Source: Candidatus Denitrolinea symbiosum (GTDB taxonomy: Bacteria; Chloroflexota; Anaerolineae; Anaerolineales; Villigracilaceae). Taken from it: 64,000 nucleotides of DNA. The stretch spans positions 2,728,001 through 2,792,000 of the forward strand of contig BLAA01000001.1 of the NCBI GenBank assembly GCA_017312345.1, read 5' to 3'. The position numbers and the translations under genes are program-made. The notes below the pieces were generated by a model. The model had not been told where the DNA came from. It was given only the letters and a program-made list of their open reading frames with translations, and did no database searches. Each line of letters starts with the position of its first letter. The stretch's first letter is position 1. Shown in pieces: positions 30,540 through 39,390 of the stretch.

Positions 30540-33293
30540 ATGGCAAACCCAACCCGCGCGCAAACGACTAAAATGTTCGACCCCTCTCACGACGTTTACC
30601 GCTACACCCCGCGCTCCCTGCAGCCCATCTTCTCCCCGAAAACTGTGGCCGTGATCGGCGCCACCGAAAAGACCGGCAGCGTCGGCCGCACCGTTCTATG
30701 GAATCTGATCAGCAGTCCCTTCGGCGGGACGGTCTTTCCCGTCAACCCGAAGCGCGAAAACATCCTCGGCATCAAAGCCTATCCGAGCATTAAAGACATC
30801 CCCGACCCGGTGGACCTGGCAGTGATCGTCACGCCCGCGCCCACCGTCCCTAAGATCATCACCGACTGCGTGGAGCGAGGCGTCCGAGGCGCGATCGTGA
30901 TCTCGGCAGGATTCAAAGAAATCGGCCCCGAAGGAGTCCGGCTGGAGGAGCGCATCCTGCAAGAGGCCCGCCGCGGACAAATGCGCGTCGTCGGACCAAA
31001 TTGCCTGGGCGTGATGAATCCGCTCACGGGGCTGAACGCCACCTTCGCCACCGCCGCCGCGCAGCCCGGCAACGTGGCCTTCATCAGCCAATCGGGCGCG
31101 CTCTGCACCGCCGTGCTGGACTGGTCGTTCAAGGAACACGTCGGCTTTTCGGCCTTCGTCTCCATCGGCTCGATGCTCGACGTGGGCTGGGGCGACCTGA
31201 TCTACCACCTCGGCGACGACCCGCACACCAACAGCATCGTCATCTACATGGAGACCATCGGCGACGCGCGCGCGTTCATGTCGGCGGCGCGCGAAGTGGC
31301 GCTGGCAAAACCGATCATCATCATCAAACCAGGGCGGACGGAAGGCGCGGCCCGCGCGGCCGCCTCGCACACCGGATCCCTCACCGGGTCCGACGAAGTC
31401 CTCGAAGCGGCCTTCCGGCGATGCGGCGTGCTGCGCGTCGCCAACATCGGCGACATCTTCTCCATGGCCGAGGTCCTCTCGAAGCAGCCGCGTCCCAGGG
31501 GGCCGAACCTGACCATCCTGACCAACGCCGGCGGCCCGGGCGTCCTCGCCACCGACGCGCTGCTCACCAGCGGCGGCAAACTGGCCGAACTTTCGGCGGA
31601 GACGATGGACAAGCTGAACGAGCTGCTCCCGCCGCAGTGGAGCCGCAACAACCCCGTAGACATCCTCGGAGACGCGTCGCCCGAACGCTACGCGCGGGCG
31701 CTGGAAGTGACCGCCAAAGACGAAAACAGCGACGGCCTGCTGGTCATCCTGACGCCGCAAGCCATGACCGATCCCACCGCCACCGCCGAGGCGCTCAAAG
31801 AGTACGCCCAAAGTTACGACAAACCCATCCTGGCGTCGTGGTCGGGCGGCCAGGACATCGCCGCAGGCGAAGCCATCCTCAACAAGGCCGGCATCCCCAC
31901 ATACATGTATCCCGACAGCGCCGCCGAAGCCTTCACCTACATGTGGAAATACACGCGCAACCTGCAATCCATCTACGAGACGGTGGACTTCTCCGGGAGC
32001 GGCGAAAGCGCCAACCTCGACCGCGCCGCGGCCGCGGCCATCATTAACGGCGTGCGCCGCGCGGGCCGCGTCCTGCTGACGGAGGCCGAATCCAAAGCGC
32101 TACTCTCCACCTACAACCTCCCGGTCACGCCGACCGTCGTCGCCGCCAGCGTGGACGAGGCGCTCGAATCCGCCAAACAGACGGGCTACCCAGTGGCGCT
32201 CAAACTGCACTCCGAAACCGTCACGCACAAAACCGACGTGGGCGGCGTGCAGCTCAACCTGCACAACGCCGAAGACGTCCGCCGCGCCTACGACGCCATC
32301 CGCAAAGGCATAACCGACAAACACGGCGAGGGGCACTTCCTCGGCGTCACCGTCCAGCCGATGATCAAACTCGAAGGCTACGAACTCATCGTCGGCTCCA
32401 GCGTGGACCCGCAGTTCGGCCCCGTGCTCCTGTTCGGGATGGGCGGACAGCTGGTGGAGGTCTTCAAGGATTCCGCGCTGGCGCTTCCGCCCCTGAACCT
32501 GACGCTGGCCCGCCGCCTGATCGAGCAGACCAAAATCTACGAGGCCCTCAAAGGCGTACGCGGACGCGCGCCCGTGGACCTGCGCGCGCTGGAGCAGCTG
32601 CTGGTCAACTTCAGCCAGCTGGTGGTGGAGCAGCCCTGGATCAAGGAAGTGGACATCAACCCGTTGATCGCCTCCCCCGAAAAAATTCTCGCGCTGGACG
32701 CGCGCGTCGTGCTGCATAACGTGGACGACGAAAGCCAGCTGCCCAAACTGGCGATCCGTCCCTACCCGAATCAATACGTCGCGCCGTGGACCATGAAAAA
32801 CGGCCGCGAGGCGATCATCCGCCCGATCCGCGCCGAAGACGAGATGATGATGCTCGGCTTCCACGCCTCGCTATCCGATCGGACGGTTTACCTGCGTTAT
32901 CTCTCCCCGATGATGTTGAGCGCGCGCACCACCCACGAACGGCTGGCGCGCATCACGCACAACGACTACGACCGCGAGATCGCGCTGGTGGCCGAAATCG
33001 AAGAGAACGGCGAACGCGCCATCGTCGGCGTGGCCCGCTTAAGCAAACTCCACGGCGCCGACGAGGACGCGCGCTACGCCATGCTCATCAGCGACAAATA
33101 TCAAGGGCAGGGACTCGGCAAGGAAATGACGAAGCGCGCCATTCAGATCGGCCGCGCCGAAAACATACGGCGCATCATCGCCCTGATGTCGCCAGACAAC
33201 GAGGCCATGCGCCGGCTCTGCGAGGACGTGGGCTTCGCCTCCTTCGAGATCGTCCCCGATAGCAACATGCTGAAAGCGGAGATGAAACTCTGA
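30540..33293 (+). CDS. ADP-forming acyl-CoA synthetase fused to a GNAT acetyltransferase (Pat/ACD family)
   Basis: A 917-residue protein. In order: a CoA-binding Rossmann domain (about 20-150; [21 protein letters not shown]), a CoA-ligase domain to about 470, an ATP-grasp domain (about 510-730; [12 protein letters not shown]) and a C-terminal GNAT domain (about 745-905; [16 protein letters not shown]). Fusions of this order include the protein-lysine acetyltransferase Pat and acetate-CoA ligases. The phospho-accepting histidine expected in active ligases appears kept (H277 in SHTGSLTG), so this may be an active ADP-forming acetyl-CoA synthetase as well as an acetyltransferase. The ATG at 30540 follows AGGA. 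It ends at a bidirectional terminator. Confidence 0.88.
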   Translation: MANPTRAQTTKMFDPSHDVYRYTPRSLQPIFSPKTVAVIGATEKTGSVGRTVLWNLISSPFGGTVFPVNPKRENILGIKAYPSIKDIPDPVDLAVIVTPAPTVPKIITDCVERGVRGAIVISAGFKEIGPEGVRLEERILQEARRGQMRVVGPNCLGVMNPLTGLNATFATAAAQPGNVAFISQSGALCTAVLDWSFKEHVGFSAFVSIGSMLDVGWGDLIYHLGDDPHTNSIVIYMETIGDARAFMSAAREVALAKPIIIIKPGRTEGAARAAASHTGSLTGSDEVLEAAFRRCGVLRVANIGDIFSMAEVLSKQPRPRGPNLTILTNAGGPGVLATDALLTSGGKLAELSAETMDKLNELLPPQWSRNNPVDILGDASPERYARALEVTAKDENSDGLLVILTPQAMTDPTATAEALKEYAQSYDKPILASWSGGQDIAAGEAILNKAGIPTYMYPDSAAEAFTYMWKYTRNLQSIYETVDFSGSGESANLDRAAAAAIINGVRRAGRVLLTEAESKALLSTYNLPVTPTVVAASVDEALESAKQTGYPVALKLHSETVTHKTDVGGVQLNLHNAEDVRRAYDAIRKGITDKHGEGHFLGVTVQPMIKLEGYELIVGSSVDPQFGPVLLFGMGGQLVEVFKDSALALPPLNLTLARRLIEQTKIYEALKGVRGRAPVDLRALEQLLVNFSQLVVEQPWIKEVDINPLIASPEKILALDARVVLHNVDDESQLPKLAIRPYPNQYVAPWTMKNGREAIIRPIRAEDEMMMLGFHASLSDRTVYLRYLSPMMLSARTTHERLARITHNDYDREIALVAEIEENGERAIVGVARLSKLHGADEDARYAMLISDKYQGQGLGKEMTKRAIQIGRAENIRRIIALMSPDNEAMRRLCEDVGFASFEIVPDSNMLKAEMKL

Positions 33294-33308
33294 CTCGCCC
33301 CATAAAAC

Positions 33309-33338
33309 ATCGGCCCCCGTCAAAAAGCGGGGGCCGAT
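33309..33338. terminator. Bidirectional intrinsic terminator
   Basis: An eleven-base-pair GC-rich stem (33309-33319 with 33328-33338), with TTTCATTATTT after it on the plus strand. It separates the convergent acetyltransferase-fusion and cooC genes. Confidence 0.8.
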
Positions 33339-33360
33339 TTCATTATTTCACTCTGAAGGT

Positions 33361-34152
33361 TTAACGCGCCAGGATCTTCTCCATCATTGCGGATACCGAT
33401 TGGTAAATGGGCGAGTTATCGGGCAGGTCCACAAGCGGCTTACCCGTAAATTCATAACTCGTCAGTTCGTCGTCCGCGGGGATGATTCCAAGCAATGGCA
33501 TGTCCATTTTATCCACGGCGATTTTCAAGTCGGGATGCATTTCCCCAGACACGCGGTTCAAGATGAGATACGCGTTCTCAATGCGGATGTCCAACTCGCG
33601 GCGCATATCGGCGATGCGCTGGGCGGCGACGAGTCCGCGTTGGGTGGGATCGCTGACGATGAGCAGATGCTGGACGTCGCGCGTCGTCCGCCGCGAGAGA
33701 TGCTCCATCCCCGCTTCGTTGTCAATGACCACATAGGCGTACTGTTTGCTAATCCCGTCAATGACCTCGCGCAGGTTGTGATTGACGGCGCAGTAGCAGC
33801 CCTGCCCCTCGCCGCGTCCCATCGCGATCAGGTCGAAGCGGGAGCCTTCCGCCATTGCGGACTGGATGTGATACTCCAGATAATCGCGCTTGTTGACGCC
33901 GCCCGGCAAGGTCCCCATGGCCGCGCCGCCCGTCGTGAGCGACGACTTGACCTGCTCGAGCATGTCTTCGCGGATGTCGCCGACCGTCCACTCGAGGTCG
34001 AGGCCGAGAACCATGTTAAGGTTGGACGAGGGGTCCGCGTCGATGGCAAGGATGCTGCCCGGCTGGTTTTTCGCCAGCCACTTGACAACCATGGCCGCGA
34101 CGGTCGTCTTGCCGACGCCGCCTTTGCCTGCGAGCGCAATTGTGGTAGTCAT
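33361..34152 (-). CDS. cooC: CooC-type nickel-insertion ATPase (MinD/ParA family)
   Basis: A 263-residue P-loop ATPase. The deviant Walker A GKGGVGKTT (about 9-17) and the metal-binding CxC motif in EGQGCYCAVNHNL (near 118) identify it as CooC, which loads nickel into carbon monoxide dehydrogenase. The switch region VVIDNEAGMEHLSRR is also typical. No CODH or acetyl-CoA synthase genes lie in the window, so its client must be encoded elsewhere. AAGGAATCC precedes the ATG. Confidence 0.88.
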   Translation of the reverse strand: MTTTIALAGKGGVGKTTVAAMVVKWLAKNQPGSILAIDADPSSNLNMVLGLDLEWTVGDIREDMLEQVKSSLTTGGAAMGTLPGGVNKRDYLEYHIQSAMAEGSRFDLIAMGRGEGQGCYCAVNHNLREVIDGISKQYAYVVIDNEAGMEHLSRRTTRDVQHLLIVSDPTQRGLVAAQRIADMRRELDIRIENAYLILNRVSGEMHPDLKIAVDKMDMPLLGIIPADDELTSYEFTGKPLVDLPDNSPIYQSVSAMMEKILAR

Positions 34153-34192
34153 AGGGATTCCTTTTGAGCAATCAAATATCTACCCTCTTATT

Positions 34193-35689
34193 CTACCTCT
34201 GATACAGATAATTCAACTCACAGATGCGGTCGCGCAGTTCGTCGGTCAGCGCGGACGAATCCATGCGCCAGTCCCAGTTGCCGCCGAGGCGGGAGGGATA
34301 GTTGAAGCGCGCCTCGCCGCCGAGGGCGAGGAAATCCTGCATGGGCGCGACGGCGAAGAGCGCCACCGACGACCACGCGGCGCGGATGAGATGCGCGGGG
34401 AATTCCTTCGCCATGCTTTTGCTGGCTTTCAATCCAAAATAACGCAGGGCGAATTCGCGCTCCTGCTCGGAGGCGGATTCGTACCAGCCGCGCGTGGTGT
34501 CGTTATCGTGGACGCCCGTGTAAACCACGCAGTTCTCGTGGAAGTGATGCGGGAGGAATTCATTGTCGGGACCGGAGAAGGCGAATTGCAGGATCTTCAT
34601 GCCGGGAAAGCCGTTCCCGTCGCGCAGGGCAACCACGTCCTCGGTGATGAGTCCCAGGTCTTCGGCGATGATCGGCAGTTCGCCGAGGTTTTGTTTCATC
34701 GTCTCGAAGAGCTCCGCGCCGAGGGCTGGCATCCAGCGGCCGTGTTCGGCGGTCTTGTCTCCCGCGGGGATCTCGTAGTAGCCCGCGAAGCCGCGGAAGT
34801 GGTCGAGGCGGATGATGTCCACTTGCGCGAAGGTGGCGCGGAAACGCGCCAGCCACCAGGCGAATCCCGTCGCTTTGTGCTTCGGCCAGTCGTAAAGCGG
34901 ATTGCCCCAAAGTTGGCCTGTCGGCGAGAAGATGTCGGGCGGGACGCCAGCCACCACCGTGGGGCGGCAGTCCTCGTCGAAGAAGAACAAGTCGGGGTTG
35001 GCCCACGCGTCGGCGGAGTCGTAGGCGACGAAGATGGGGATATCGCCGACGATCTTGATGCCGCGCGAGTTGGCGTGGGCGCGGAGAGCGTTCCATTGTT
35101 GGAAGAAGAGGAATTGATAAAACTTGAAGCGACGGATGGAATCGGACAGGTCGGCGCGGGCCTGCGCGAGCGCGGACGCTTCGCGTTTCCGCAGGGACGC
35201 GGGCCAGCCATCCCAGGCGCCGCCGCCGTTCGACTCTTTCAGCGCCATGAAGAGCGCGAAGTCGTCGAGCCAGTGAGACTCGTCGGCGCAGAAACGCTCG
35301 AAGGAACCGCGATCCCGCGCGGGGTCGGAGGAGAAGCGGAGATAGGCGCGCTCGAGCAGGTTCAACTTCCAGGGGATGATCCGTCCGAAGTCCACTTTGC
35401 GAGTCGGGAAGTTCGGCTTTTCGACGAGGTCGTTGGGATGCAGGTAATCGTCGCGCAGGAGGAAATCGGGGCTGACGAGGTAGGGATTGCCCGCGAAGGC
35501 AGAGAAGCATTGATAGGGCGAGTCGCCGTAGCCGGTGGGGCCGAGGGGAAGCGTCTGCCAGAGACGGACGCCGCTTTCGGCGAGGAAGTCCACGAAGCGG
35601 AAGGCCTCGGGGCCGAGGTCGCCGATGCCGTAGGGACCAGGCAGGCTGGTGGGATGGAGGAGGATGCCGCTGGAGCGTTGGAAGGTCAT
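34193..35689 (-). CDS. malQ: 4-alpha-glucanotransferase (MalQ)
   Basis: A 498-residue GH77 amylomaltase that moves maltodextrin segments between alpha-1,4-glucans. Visible family motifs are SGILLHPTSLPGPYGIGDLG at the N-terminus, the nucleophile region IRLDHFRGF, the acid/base ELPIIAEDLG and VYTGVHDNDTTRGW. The length fits. It is next to glycogen synthase on the same strand (290 bases apart, separated by a broken small gene), pointing to glycogen turnover. Confidence 0.95.
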   Translation of the reverse strand: MTFQRSSGILLHPTSLPGPYGIGDLGPEAFRFVDFLAESGVRLWQTLPLGPTGYGDSPYQCFSAFAGNPYLVSPDFLLRDDYLHPNDLVEKPNFPTRKVDFGRIIPWKLNLLERAYLRFSSDPARDRGSFERFCADESHWLDDFALFMALKESNGGGAWDGWPASLRKREASALAQARADLSDSIRRFKFYQFLFFQQWNALRAHANSRGIKIVGDIPIFVAYDSADAWANPDLFFFDEDCRPTVVAGVPPDIFSPTGQLWGNPLYDWPKHKATGFAWWLARFRATFAQVDIIRLDHFRGFAGYYEIPAGDKTAEHGRWMPALGAELFETMKQNLGELPIIAEDLGLITEDVVALRDGNGFPGMKILQFAFSGPDNEFLPHHFHENCVVYTGVHDNDTTRGWYESASEQEREFALRYFGLKASKSMAKEFPAHLIRAAWSSVALFAVAPMQDFLALGGEARFNYPSRLGGNWDWRMDSSALTDELRDRICELNYLYQR

Positions 35690-35705
35690 AGAATTACCAT
35701 TTTTT

Positions 35706-35734
35706 GCCGCGAATTTCGCTAATTACGCGAATTG
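35706..35734 (+). repeat. Left 9-nt-unit inverted repeat flanking a GxxExxY remnant
   Basis: Three 9-nt units of type CGCGAATTN/CGCTAATTA. The inverse lies at 35939-35968. Confidence 0.6.
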
Positions 35735-35762
35735 TTCTTTGATGATTTGCCGGAGCTCTTCG

Positions 35763-35928
35763 TTATGAACGCAATTGACCCGATCGCACAACGCGGCGAA
35801 ACTGCAAAGATGTCTCGCCAAAGTTGATCAGGATGGCTAACTGCAAACCTGGAACCAAGAACACTATGGACTTCTATCGCCGCGCCGATGATCGCGTACG
35901 ACAATTGCTTAAAAAGGATTTCCGCCAT
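35763..35928 (-). pseudogene. Broken GxxExxY (PD-(D/E)XK-like) gene
   Basis: Read leftward, the ATG at 35928 opens with MAEILFKQLSYAIIGAAIEV and HSVLG, the start of GxxExxY-family proteins (PF13366 group). The middle is deleted. The C-terminal piece follows in another frame as LINFGETSLQFRRVVRS and ends at TAA 35763-35765. So both ends of the gene survive, joined by a deletion of about 200 bases that also shifts the frame. Inverted 9-nt-unit repeats lie on both sides, so it looks like a decayed cassette between malQ and glgA. Confidence 0.75.
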
Positions 35929-35938
35929 CCTGCCTCCA

Positions 35939-35968
35939 AAAATTAGTGAAATTCGCGTAATTCGCGGC
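35939..35968 (-). repeat. Right 9-nt-unit inverted repeat flanking the GxxExxY remnant
   Basis: The reverse complement begins GCCGCGAATTACGCGAATTT, matching the outer part of 35706-35734. It ends ten bases before the glgA stop. Confidence 0.6.
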
Positions 35969-35978
35969 GAGGGTTTTC

Positions 35979-37412
35979 TTACTTCTGTTTATCCAACAAC
36001 GTCTGGTACAACTCAAAGTATTCCCGCGCAGGTTCGGCCCACGAGAAGTCTTTCCGCATGGCCGATTGCTGGAGGGCGCGCCAGCGTTCGCGGTCGGAGT
36101 AGACTGCCAGCGCTTTGACGAGCGCGGCGCGGAGCGAGCGCGGCGTGGCGGACTTGAAGCGGAAGCCTGTCGCGTCGGTGACGGTGTCTTCCAGTCCGCC
36201 GACCGCGTGGACGACGGGGATGCAGCCGTAGCGCATGGCGATCATCTGGGCGAGGCCGCAGGGTTCATAGCGCGAGGGCATGAGGAGCATGTCGGCCGCG
36301 GCGTAGATCTGGCGCGCCAGCGCGCCGTCGAAGCGGAGTTCGACGCGCACGCGGCCTGGAAATTCGGCCCGCAATTTTTGAGCCGCGTCTTCGAGCGCGG
36401 GATCGCCCGTGCCGAGCAGGACAAATTGCCAGGGGACGTCGGTCAATTTCTTCATCACCCCCAGCGCCAGGTCCACGCCTTTTTGACGTTCCATGCGCCC
36501 GACCATGGCGATCATCGGCGTGACGGCGTCCACGGGCAGGCCGAGTTTTTCCTGCAAGGCGGTTTTGTTCTTCTCGCGGATGGCGGGATTTTCGGAAGTG
36601 AACTGGAACGGCACGGCGGGATCCGTCGCGGGGTTGAAGGAATCCGTGTCGAGGCCGTTGAGGATGCCGCGCAAAATTTCGCGGCGGCGGTGGATGAAAT
36701 CCTCCAGTCCGCAGCCGAATTCGGGCGTGAGGATCTCGCGGGCGTAGGAAGGCGAGACAGCCGCCACCGCGTCGGAGGAGAAGAGTCCCAGCGGGAGCGG
36801 GAGGGCGCGCGCCCAGTCGGGCAGGTCGGTCTGCGCGATGGGCAGGTTGTACGAGGCGAGGATGTCGGTCACGTCCGCACCCATGTAGGGCAGGTTGTGA
36901 AGCGTCAGCACGGAGGCAGTCCCTTTCATCCCGCCCGCCCAGCGTCGCAACAGCAGGGCGTAAACCGCCAGCGCGGTGTGCCAGTCGTGGGCGTGGAGGA
37001 TGTCTATATGCCAATTCAAAATGCGCGGTAGTTCCAGCGCGGCCAGCGAAAAGAAGGCGTACTTCTCCGCGTCGGCCGCGGGGTTGGATGAATATACCGA
37101 GCCGACAGAGGAGATTGGGTCGCCGCCGATCAGGTAGACAGGCATCCCGTCCAGCGCGGTCTCGGAGACCTGCACGCTCAACTCCTTCCCGTCCCGTTCG
37201 AGCGGGAAAATGGCAAGCGGACGCGCGTCGGCTTTGATCACGCCGTGGTGCGGCAGGACCAGCCTCACGTCCAGGACGGAATCGCCGCGCGCCTCGGCGG
37301 GCAAATTCCGCAGGGCGCGCGGCAGGGCGTTGGCCACGTCGCCCAGTCCGCCCACCTTCACAAACGGGTCGGCTTCGGCGGCGAGGAAAAGCACATGGAT
37401 GGTTTTCGGCAT
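35979..37412 (-). CDS. glgA: Glycogen (starch) synthase, GT5
   Basis: A 477-residue ADP-glucose-dependent glycogen synthase. The N-terminal substrate-binding AEADPFVKVGGLGDV motif (KVGGL) and the C-terminal MPSRYEPCGLAQMIAMRYG nucleotide-binding motif are both present. It works with MalQ encoded next door in glucan metabolism. The ATG at 37412 is preceded, after six bases, by TACAAT and no Shine-Dalgarno, so the mRNA may be leaderless. It is divergent from the esterase lipoprotein gene. Confidence 0.94.
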   Translation of the reverse strand: MPKTIHVLFLAAEADPFVKVGGLGDVANALPRALRNLPAEARGDSVLDVRLVLPHHGVIKADARPLAIFPLERDGKELSVQVSETALDGMPVYLIGGDPISSVGSVYSSNPAADAEKYAFFSLAALELPRILNWHIDILHAHDWHTALAVYALLLRRWAGGMKGTASVLTLHNLPYMGADVTDILASYNLPIAQTDLPDWARALPLPLGLFSSDAVAAVSPSYAREILTPEFGCGLEDFIHRRREILRGILNGLDTDSFNPATDPAVPFQFTSENPAIREKNKTALQEKLGLPVDAVTPMIAMVGRMERQKGVDLALGVMKKLTDVPWQFVLLGTGDPALEDAAQKLRAEFPGRVRVELRFDGALARQIYAAADMLLMPSRYEPCGLAQMIAMRYGCIPVVHAVGGLEDTVTDATGFRFKSATPRSLRAALVKALAVYSDRERWRALQQSAMRKDFSWAEPAREYFELYQTLLDKQK

Positions 37413-37418
37413 GGCGCA

Positions 37419-37424
37419 ATTGTA
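37419..37424 (-). promoter_or_regulatory. -10 box (TACAAT) for a probable leaderless glgA transcript
   Basis: Six bases separate TACAAT from the glgA ATG, the same spacing as at the YabE-like and aminotransferase genes. There is no clear -35. Confidence 0.45.
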
Positions 37425-37488
37425 ACGTGAAACGGATTTAACGGGCGCTCATTTTCGCATGGCATAATTTGTGACGAAAGGAACGTAC

Positions 37489-38427
37489 ATGAAACGCATC
37501 GGATGGACTGCCCTGGCGCTTCTCTTTACGCTGACATCCTGCGGCCTGGCGCGCGACCCGCGCGCGACGCCGCGGCCCGCGAAGCGCTCCACCCCCACCC
37601 CGGCGCTCCCGGCCCCGCCGCAGACGGTTGAGCCCGCGCCGCCCGTATTGAACGTCCGCTACAGCGACGAGGAGACGAAAGTCCCCAATCTGCTCAGTCT
37701 CGATATTTACCCGACCAGCGAAAAAGACCAACCCGTGATAATCTTCGTCCACGGCGGAGGCTGGACCAACGGCGACAAGTTCCCGGCAGACGCCAAGCCG
37801 GCCGCGTTCAACGCGCGCGGCTGGGTCTTCGTCTCCGTCAACTACCGTCTCCTTCCCGAAGTTGATGTGATTCAACAGGTGAAAGATGTAGCGCGCTCCA
37901 TCGCCTGGGCGAAACAGAACATCGCTCAATACGGCGGCGATCCCGCGCGCCTGTTTTTGATGGGTCACTCGGCTGGCGCGCACCTCGTCTCGCTCATCGG
38001 CGTCGACGAGACCTACTTACGCGGCGCGGGACTGTCGTTCGGCGACATTCGCGGCATCGTCTCGCTCGATACACAGACTTACAACATGGCTAAATTGATG
38101 TCCAATCTCGAGCCCGGTCGCGGCGGGGTGTACTACAACGCCTTTGGCGACGATCCCAAACACTGGAGACGGATGTCGCCGCAAACCTATGTGGAGGCGG
38201 GCAAAGACATCCCGCCGTTCGCGATCATTTACACGAAGAGCGAGGGTTTGGGCGGCCGTTTTTCCAAACAATTCTATACGTCGCTGCAGAAAGCCGACGT
38301 CCATTCTGTGCTGATCCCCGCCCTCGAAGAAACGCATTGGGAAGCGAACGAAAACTTCGGCCTGCCCAACGACCGCGTCAGCGACATCGTCTTCCGCTGG
38401 CTGGGAGAATTGCTGAAAGAACCATAG
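37489..38427 (+). CDS. Exported alpha/beta-hydrolase lipoprotein (esterase, HSL/BD-FAE type)
   Basis: A 312-residue protein with a lipoprotein signal (WTALALLFTLTSCG) and a proline/threonine linker to about residue 50. The alpha/beta-hydrolase domain follows, with the oxyanion-hole motif VHGGGW, nucleophile GHSAGAH and a C-terminal His in ETHWEAN. The pattern is that of small carboxylesterases acting on short acyl esters. The natural substrate is unknown. I chose the ATG at 37489, eight bases after AAAGGA, over the GTG at 37471. Confidence 0.86.
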   Translation: MKRIGWTALALLFTLTSCGLARDPRATPRPAKRSTPTPALPAPPQTVEPAPPVLNVRYSDEETKVPNLLSLDIYPTSEKDQPVIIFVHGGGWTNGDKFPADAKPAAFNARGWVFVSVNYRLLPEVDVIQQVKDVARSIAWAKQNIAQYGGDPARLFLMGHSAGAHLVSLIGVDETYLRGAGLSFGDIRGIVSLDTQTYNMAKLMSNLEPGRGGVYYNAFGDDPKHWRRMSPQTYVEAGKDIPPFAIIYTKSEGLGGRFSKQFYTSLQKADVHSVLIPALEETHWEANENFGLPNDRVSDIVFRWLGELLKEP

Positions 38428-38430
38428 GAC

Positions 38431-38439
38431 TGGTATACT
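38431..38439 (+). promoter_or_regulatory. Extended -10 promoter of the homocysteine methyltransferase-like gene
   Basis: TGG followed by TATACT (38434-38439), with TTGCTG 18 bases upstream. GGAGGG precedes the ATG at 38468. Confidence 0.55.
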
Positions 38440-38467
38440 CGCCGCATCTCAATTTCGGAGGGACGGC

Positions 38468-39349
38468 ATGTCGGAATTCATCGAGCGCTTGCAGGCAGGC
38501 GAAATTTTCGTGGCCGACGGCGCCACAGGGACGAACCTGCAAAAAACGGGGCTGGTTTCCGGGCAATCGCCCGAAGGCTGGGTACTGGAACGGCCCGACA
38601 AAATCCTCGACCTCGCGCAAAGTTTCGTGGACGCGGGTTCGGACATCATCCTGACCTGCACCTTCGGCGGGACGCGGCTGCGCCTGCGCGAATCGCCGCT
38701 GGCGGAACGGACAGTGGAAATTAACCGCCGCGCCGCGGAACTGGCGCGCAAAGCCGCGTCGAAGCGCAGCGGGACTCTCGTGGGCGGTTCGCTCGGACCG
38801 ACCGGGCTGTTGATGAAACCCTACGGGCCGATGACTCCCGAGGAGGCGGCCGCGGCTTACGAGGAACAGGCCAAAGCGTTGACGGAAGCCGGCGTGGACC
38901 TGCTCGTCATTGAGACGATGTTCGCGCTCGACGAGGCGAAGGCCGCGCTGGAGGGCGCGCGCCGCGTCTCGGGTTTGCCGGCCGTCGTCTCGTTCAGTTA
39001 TGACCGGGGCGTCCGCACAATGATGGGAGTCAAGCCCGCGCAGGTCGCGTCCGCCTTCCCGCCGCTGGGAGCGAACGTCGTCGGCGCCAACTGCGGGACC
39101 ACGCTCGAAAACATGGAAAGCATCCTTAAGGAATATCGCTCCGCCGCGCCTGAGGCGATCCTGTGGGCCAAGCCGAACGCGGGTCTCCCTGAAATGGGCG
39201 CGGACAACCAGGCCGTTTACAAAGTGACGCCCGAGGAGATGGGCGAGTTCGCGAAGAGATATGTGGCGCTGGGAGCAAGGATCGTGGGCGGCTGCTGCGG
39301 CACGACTCCCGCTCACGTGGCGGGGATCGTAAGCGCGGTAAAAAAATAA
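38468..39349 (+). CDS. Homocysteine S-methyltransferase-domain protein (MetH N-terminal/BHMT family)
   Basis: A 293-residue TIM-barrel protein with the three zinc-binding cysteines of the family: one in VVGANCGTT (near 208) and a pair in IVGGCCGTTPAH (near 277). The opening VADGATGTNLQ is also typical. Family members transfer a methyl group to homocysteine to make methionine, from S-methylmethionine, betaine or a corrinoid protein; the donor cannot be read. It stands alone, without a cobalamin-binding domain. GGAGGG gives a strong ribosome-binding site. Confidence 0.87.
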   Translation: MSEFIERLQAGEIFVADGATGTNLQKTGLVSGQSPEGWVLERPDKILDLAQSFVDAGSDIILTCTFGGTRLRLRESPLAERTVEINRRAAELARKAASKRSGTLVGGSLGPTGLLMKPYGPMTPEEAAAAYEEQAKALTEAGVDLLVIETMFALDEAKAALEGARRVSGLPAVVSFSYDRGVRTMMGVKPAQVASAFPPLGANVVGANCGTTLENMESILKEYRSAAPEAILWAKPNAGLPEMGADNQAVYKVTPEEMGEFAKRYVALGARIVGGCCGTTPAHVAGIVSAVKK

Positions 39350-39390
39350 TATCGGTTTCGCGCAAGCCGGGGCCGTCACGGAAAGAGACA

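Noticed and set aside
33361..34152. MinD/ParA partition protein
   Set aside because: The GCYC metal-binding motif and overall pattern fit CooC; no ParB or MinC/MinE genes are present.
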